A DNA stretch of 14,540 nucleotides, taken from contig JAJZYL010000014.1 in NCBI GenBank assembly GCA_021798095.1, positions 1 through 14,540 on the forward strand. The letters are read 5' to 3'. The position numbers were made by a program, and so were the translations under genes. This document shows, one piece after another, positions 12,521-14,540 of this stretch (its first letter is position 1; every line of letters starts with the position of its first letter). The stretch comes from an archaeon (GTDB lineage: Archaea; Thermoproteota; Nitrososphaeria; Conexivisphaerales; UBA164). The notes under the pieces are model-generated. The model did no database searches. It had not been told where the DNA came from and saw nothing but the letters and a program-made list of their open reading frames with translations.

Positions 12521-12533
12521 ACTATTTATAAAG
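12521..12533 (-). promoter_or_regulatory. TATA box for the proteasome beta gene
   Basis: On the minus strand this reads CTTTATAAATAGT, centred about 28 bases before the ATG at 12499. This gives a leaderless or nearly leaderless transcript. Confidence 0.55.
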
Positions 12534-12583
12534 ATGATGGCAGAAGAATGGCGGCAGTGCAACGCCATACGGTTTAATCTAAA

Positions 12584-12595
12584 ACGGTTAACCGT
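12584..12595. promoter_or_regulatory. 12-bp palindrome, candidate operator upstream of psmB
   Basis: ACGGTTAACCGT is a perfect palindrome 85 bases upstream of the psmB start. A related half-site, ACGGTTTAA, lies just to its left at 12569-12577. The two together look like a binding site for a dimeric regulator. Confidence 0.35.
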
Positions 12596-12630
12596 CGTAA
12601 CTTATTAAAAAATTCTTGACCATGGCCCGC

Positions 12631-12720
12631 ATTTAAGTTGGAATTACGGGCACAATGAAGGCCCAACTTACAGCGTTGGCCAGGCCGTTGCCAAGAACAA
12701 CGGAGCGCTTATTTTAATTA
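12631..12720 (+). ncRNA. possible small non-coding RNA
   Basis: A TATA-like CTTATTAAAA at 12601-12610 predicts a start near 12631. TAAGTTGG (12634-12641) then pairs with CCAACTTA (12663-12670). CCGTTG (12685-12690) pairs with CAACGG (12698-12703), and a T-rich run follows. TTGGC (12676-12680) could instead pair with GCCAA (12690-12694), which excludes the second hairpin. This is inference from base pairing only; no known RNA family is recognised. Confidence 0.25.
12685..12720 (+). terminator. hairpin followed by a T-rich run
   Basis: CCGTTG-CCAAGAA-CAACGG is a 6-bp stem with a 7-base loop, followed by CTTATTTTAATTA at 12708-12720. It looks like a terminator for plus-strand transcription. It lies in the 3' region of argS on the other strand, where no T-run follows the hairpin. 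Confidence 0.35.
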
Positions 12721-12755
12721 TGGAAGAGCACTCCTGAACTGTGACCGGAATGAAG

Positions 12756-14540
12756 CTACATCTCTTCCAGCACTGGCAGCCCCAGCACACCGAAGATATC
12801 ACCCATAATTAATTCGTATGCCTTGACAATGGCCAACCTTGAGTTTCGCGTCTGGGCGTCGGGTTCCCCCAATATCCTCCTTCTTTCATAGAAAGTGTTG
12901 AATGATACGGCCAGCTTCCGTGCATATATTGCAAGCTTGTTAGGGGTTAAATTATCTACAACGTCCTTTAATATATAATCGTATTTGAAGAGGAGGATCA
13001 ACAGATTTCTTTCCTCTGCGCTTAAAACACGCTCAATATAAACGTCCTCAGCTGGTTCTCCAACCTTCCTTAATATCTTTTTAGCGCGAGCCAGTGTGTA
13101 TTGGATGTATGGGCCGGTATCTCCATCCAGCCGCAGAGCGGATTCCATATCGAGGACCATCAGCTTATCCAGGTCCTGCCTGAGTATCGAGTACCTTATA
13201 GCCCCGAGCGCTACCCCCCTGGCTATTTCCGGCTTGTCGATCGCGTTGGGGTTTCTGTTCTCCACCTCTTCAAGCGCCGTCTTCTCAAGCAGGGATAGAA
13301 GGTCATCCACGTTTATGTAAAGGCCGCTCCTACCGGACATGTGGGCTATGGAACCTTCAACCTTGAAACCCATCCTTGCCGCGGTATCGTTACTCAGTGC
13401 GACTGCCCCATATGCCAAAATCCTATATCTCTTCCTTTTATCGATCCGCTCAATAGTGCGGGCTATCATCTCCTGAATCGGCCGCTGTTCCTGCCCTATC
13501 ACTATTATAGTTTCATCAGCAGCCCTGAATCCAGTGTTAGCGCTTGATCCGCCCAGTGTGGTGGTAAGGAGATTCGTGCCATCCGGTTGTCTGGCGTAAA
13601 CATCGTAGCCCATATGGTCATTTAGAAGGCCTAGCTTCCAGCCGGCATATGCAAGGTCCTTTGCGGTGTAAACGGCAGTTCCATCGCTCCTTACCAGCAC
13701 CTTATTTTCGCCGTTATCGCCTGTCAGCACCCAGCAGCCCTGATATTTTCCGCTTGTCTCCTTGACTATTAGGCCCTTCGCCAGCAGCAGTTCAAACATG
13801 TCTCTCCAGTATCCACCCAATAAAAAGTGGCTTTCCCAGTTAAGCAGATCATAATGAGCGCCTAGCGCCCAGCTGGTCTTTAACTCCTCATCAAGTATCC
13901 TTTTAACTAATTGCGCCGCGAAGGATGAAATCGGTCCGCCATCCTCCAGCTCCCGTAATATGTGTGACCTCTTCTCCCTCAACACTTCATCTGACTCCAA
14001 TGCCCTATTTACCCCAACGTATACATCATCACCACAATAGTGGTCGAATTTCTTGCCAGCTGGGTCTAGGCTGAACCCCAGCTCTTTGAACCCCAATATG
14101 ATATCTGCGATCTGCACGCCGGTGTCGTCTATGTAATTCAGGACTTCTACATCCCAGCCCCCCCTCTTTAAACTGCGGTACATGACATCGCCCAGCACTA
14201 GATTTCTGGCGTGCCCGACGTGTAGCGCCTTATTTGGGTTAACGGCGGTATGCTCTATGGTGACCCTCTGCCTTGAAATGGGTTCCATGGGAAAACCCGC
14301 TTCCCTGATTACCGTGCGAAGAAACTCGTCAAGGGCGGATGGATTTAGCCTGAAATTTATGTAACCTGATGAGTGACGTTCGACGCTTACGATAGGGCCA
14401 GCCCTTTGCTTTATCTCCTTAATCAGGTTATCAGCTAAGGCTCCATCGCCATTGCCAAACTTGGATAACAGAAAATAGACATTGGTGCTCAGGTCGCCAT
14501 GGCCGTCATCAGAGGGCTGAAACAGTGAAAAATCTGCCGT
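12756..14540 (-). CDS. argS: arginyl-tRNA synthetase, partial (5' end beyond right edge)
   Basis: The enzyme charges tRNA-Arg with arginine and is a class I synthetase. The reverse frame is open from the edge to the stop at 12756, giving 594 visible residues; the extreme N-terminus is missing. At the edge the N-terminal domain reads GHGDLSTNVYFLLSK and later GYINFRL. The HIGH motif follows as LHVGHARN. The KMSKS position reads MSGRSG, close to the MSxRxG form of many archaeal enzymes. The anticodon-binding helical domain begins near DTGPYIQYTLARAKKIL and ends with GVLGLPVLEEM, a normal family ending. An internal ATG at 14288 starts after the N-terminal domain and is not the true start, because the coding sequence plainly continues upstream. 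The 3' side faces psmB across a structured spacer. Confidence 0.96.
   Translation of the reverse strand, partial: TADFSLFQPSDDGHGDLSTNVYFLLSKFGNGDGALADNLIKEIKQRAGPIVSVERHSSGYINFRLNPSALDEFLRTVIREAGFPMEPISRQRVTIEHTAVNPNKALHVGHARNLVLGDVMYRSLKRGGWDVEVLNYIDDTGVQIADIILGFKELGFSLDPAGKKFDHYCGDDVYVGVNRALESDEVLREKRSHILRELEDGGPISSFAAQLVKRILDEELKTSWALGAHYDLLNWESHFLLGGYWRDMFELLLAKGLIVKETSGKYQGCWVLTGDNGENKVLVRSDGTAVYTAKDLAYAGWKLGLLNDHMGYDVYARQPDGTNLLTTTLGGSSANTGFRAADETIIVIGQEQRPIQEMIARTIERIDKRKRYRILAYGAVALSNDTAARMGFKVEGSIAHMSGRSGLYINVDDLLSLLEKTALEEVENRNPNAIDKPEIARGVALGAIRYSILRQDLDKLMVLDMESALRLDGDTGPYIQYTLARAKKILRKVGEPAEDVYIERVLSAEERNLLILLFKYDYILKDVVDNLTPNKLAIYARKLAVSFNTFYERRRILGEPDAQTRNSRLAIVKAYELIMGDIFGVLGLPVLEEM

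Larger units (their letters stand above)
12500..12755. other. 256-bp spacer between argS and psmB, structured
   Basis: The spacer holds, from left to right, the psmB TATA box, a 12-bp palindrome at 12584-12595, an AT-rich TATA-like element at 12601-12610 (plus strand), and a stretch with two hairpins ending in a T-rich run near 12708-12720. Only tiny open frames are present, the most coherent being 20 codons at 12655-12717, plus. Confidence 0.5.

Noticed and set aside
12531..12600. C/D box guide RNA beginning with ATGATGG near 12534
   Set aside because: No matching D box (CTGA) or internal C'/D' pair is found at a suitable distance.
14182..14364. 60-codon plus-strand frame near the right edge
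   Set aside because: It is antisense to the HIGH-motif region of argS, which is clearly coding on the minus strand.
1..14540. CRISPR array, insertion sequence, integrase or toxin-antitoxin genes
   Set aside because: I looked for spaced direct repeats, terminal inverted repeats and relevant proteins on both strands and found none.

Overview
This window is archaeal. The evidence is a proteasome beta subunit, ribosomal protein L15e, an archaeosine tRNA-guanine transglycosylase, an adenosine-specific kinase, an archaeal-type arginyl-tRNA synthetase and a tetraether-lipid-synthase-like radical SAM enzyme. Most start codons lie 26-29 bases from the centre of a TATA-like box, and several are TTG or GTG. 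That is the layout of leaderless archaeal transcripts. The beta subunit carries Ala where the catalytic Thr should be, and the cytidylyltransferase carries an N-terminal winged-helix-like segment; both resemble crenarchaeal proteins as I remember them. My best guess is a thermophilic, GDGT-making archaeon of the TACK/crenarchaeal side. Species cannot be told from this window.

Layout. 1-549 (minus) is the 5' part of a class I methyltransferase running off the left edge. 823-1305 (plus) is an adenosine-specific kinase, followed by a regulatory-looking spacer with two inverted repeats and then glnA (1530-2984, plus). glnA converges on and overlaps tgtA (2963-4510, minus). tgtA diverges from a tandem-SIS sugar-phosphate isomerase-like gene (4617-5741, plus), which converges on a Tes-like radical SAM gene (5787-7412, minus). 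A 342-bp divergent spacer leads to a Nudix hydrolase (7755-8186, plus). Its 3' end overlaps an endonuclease III gene, which lies in an overlapping minus-strand pair with an E1-like (ThiF/MoeB) gene (8143-9880). Then comes a plus-strand run of serA, rpl15e and an FAD-synthase-like gene (9979-11906). This converges on a beta-type proteasome gene (11903-12499, minus). A structured 256-bp spacer follows, then argS (12756-14540, minus), whose 5' end is cut by the right edge.

The genes are mostly housekeeping: nitrogen assimilation, tRNA modification and charging, translation, serine and flavin synthesis, sulfur-carrier or ubiquitin-like activation, base-excision repair, protein turnover and membrane lipid. 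I see no CRISPR array, transposase, integrase, phage gene or tRNA gene. The points most worth checking are the beta subunit with no N-terminal nucleophile, an L15e ending about 50-80 residues short of most family members, the E1-like protein with a ThiF-type tail and an incomplete zinc site, the tandem isomerase-like protein, and three non-coding spacers with inverted repeats or hairpins.
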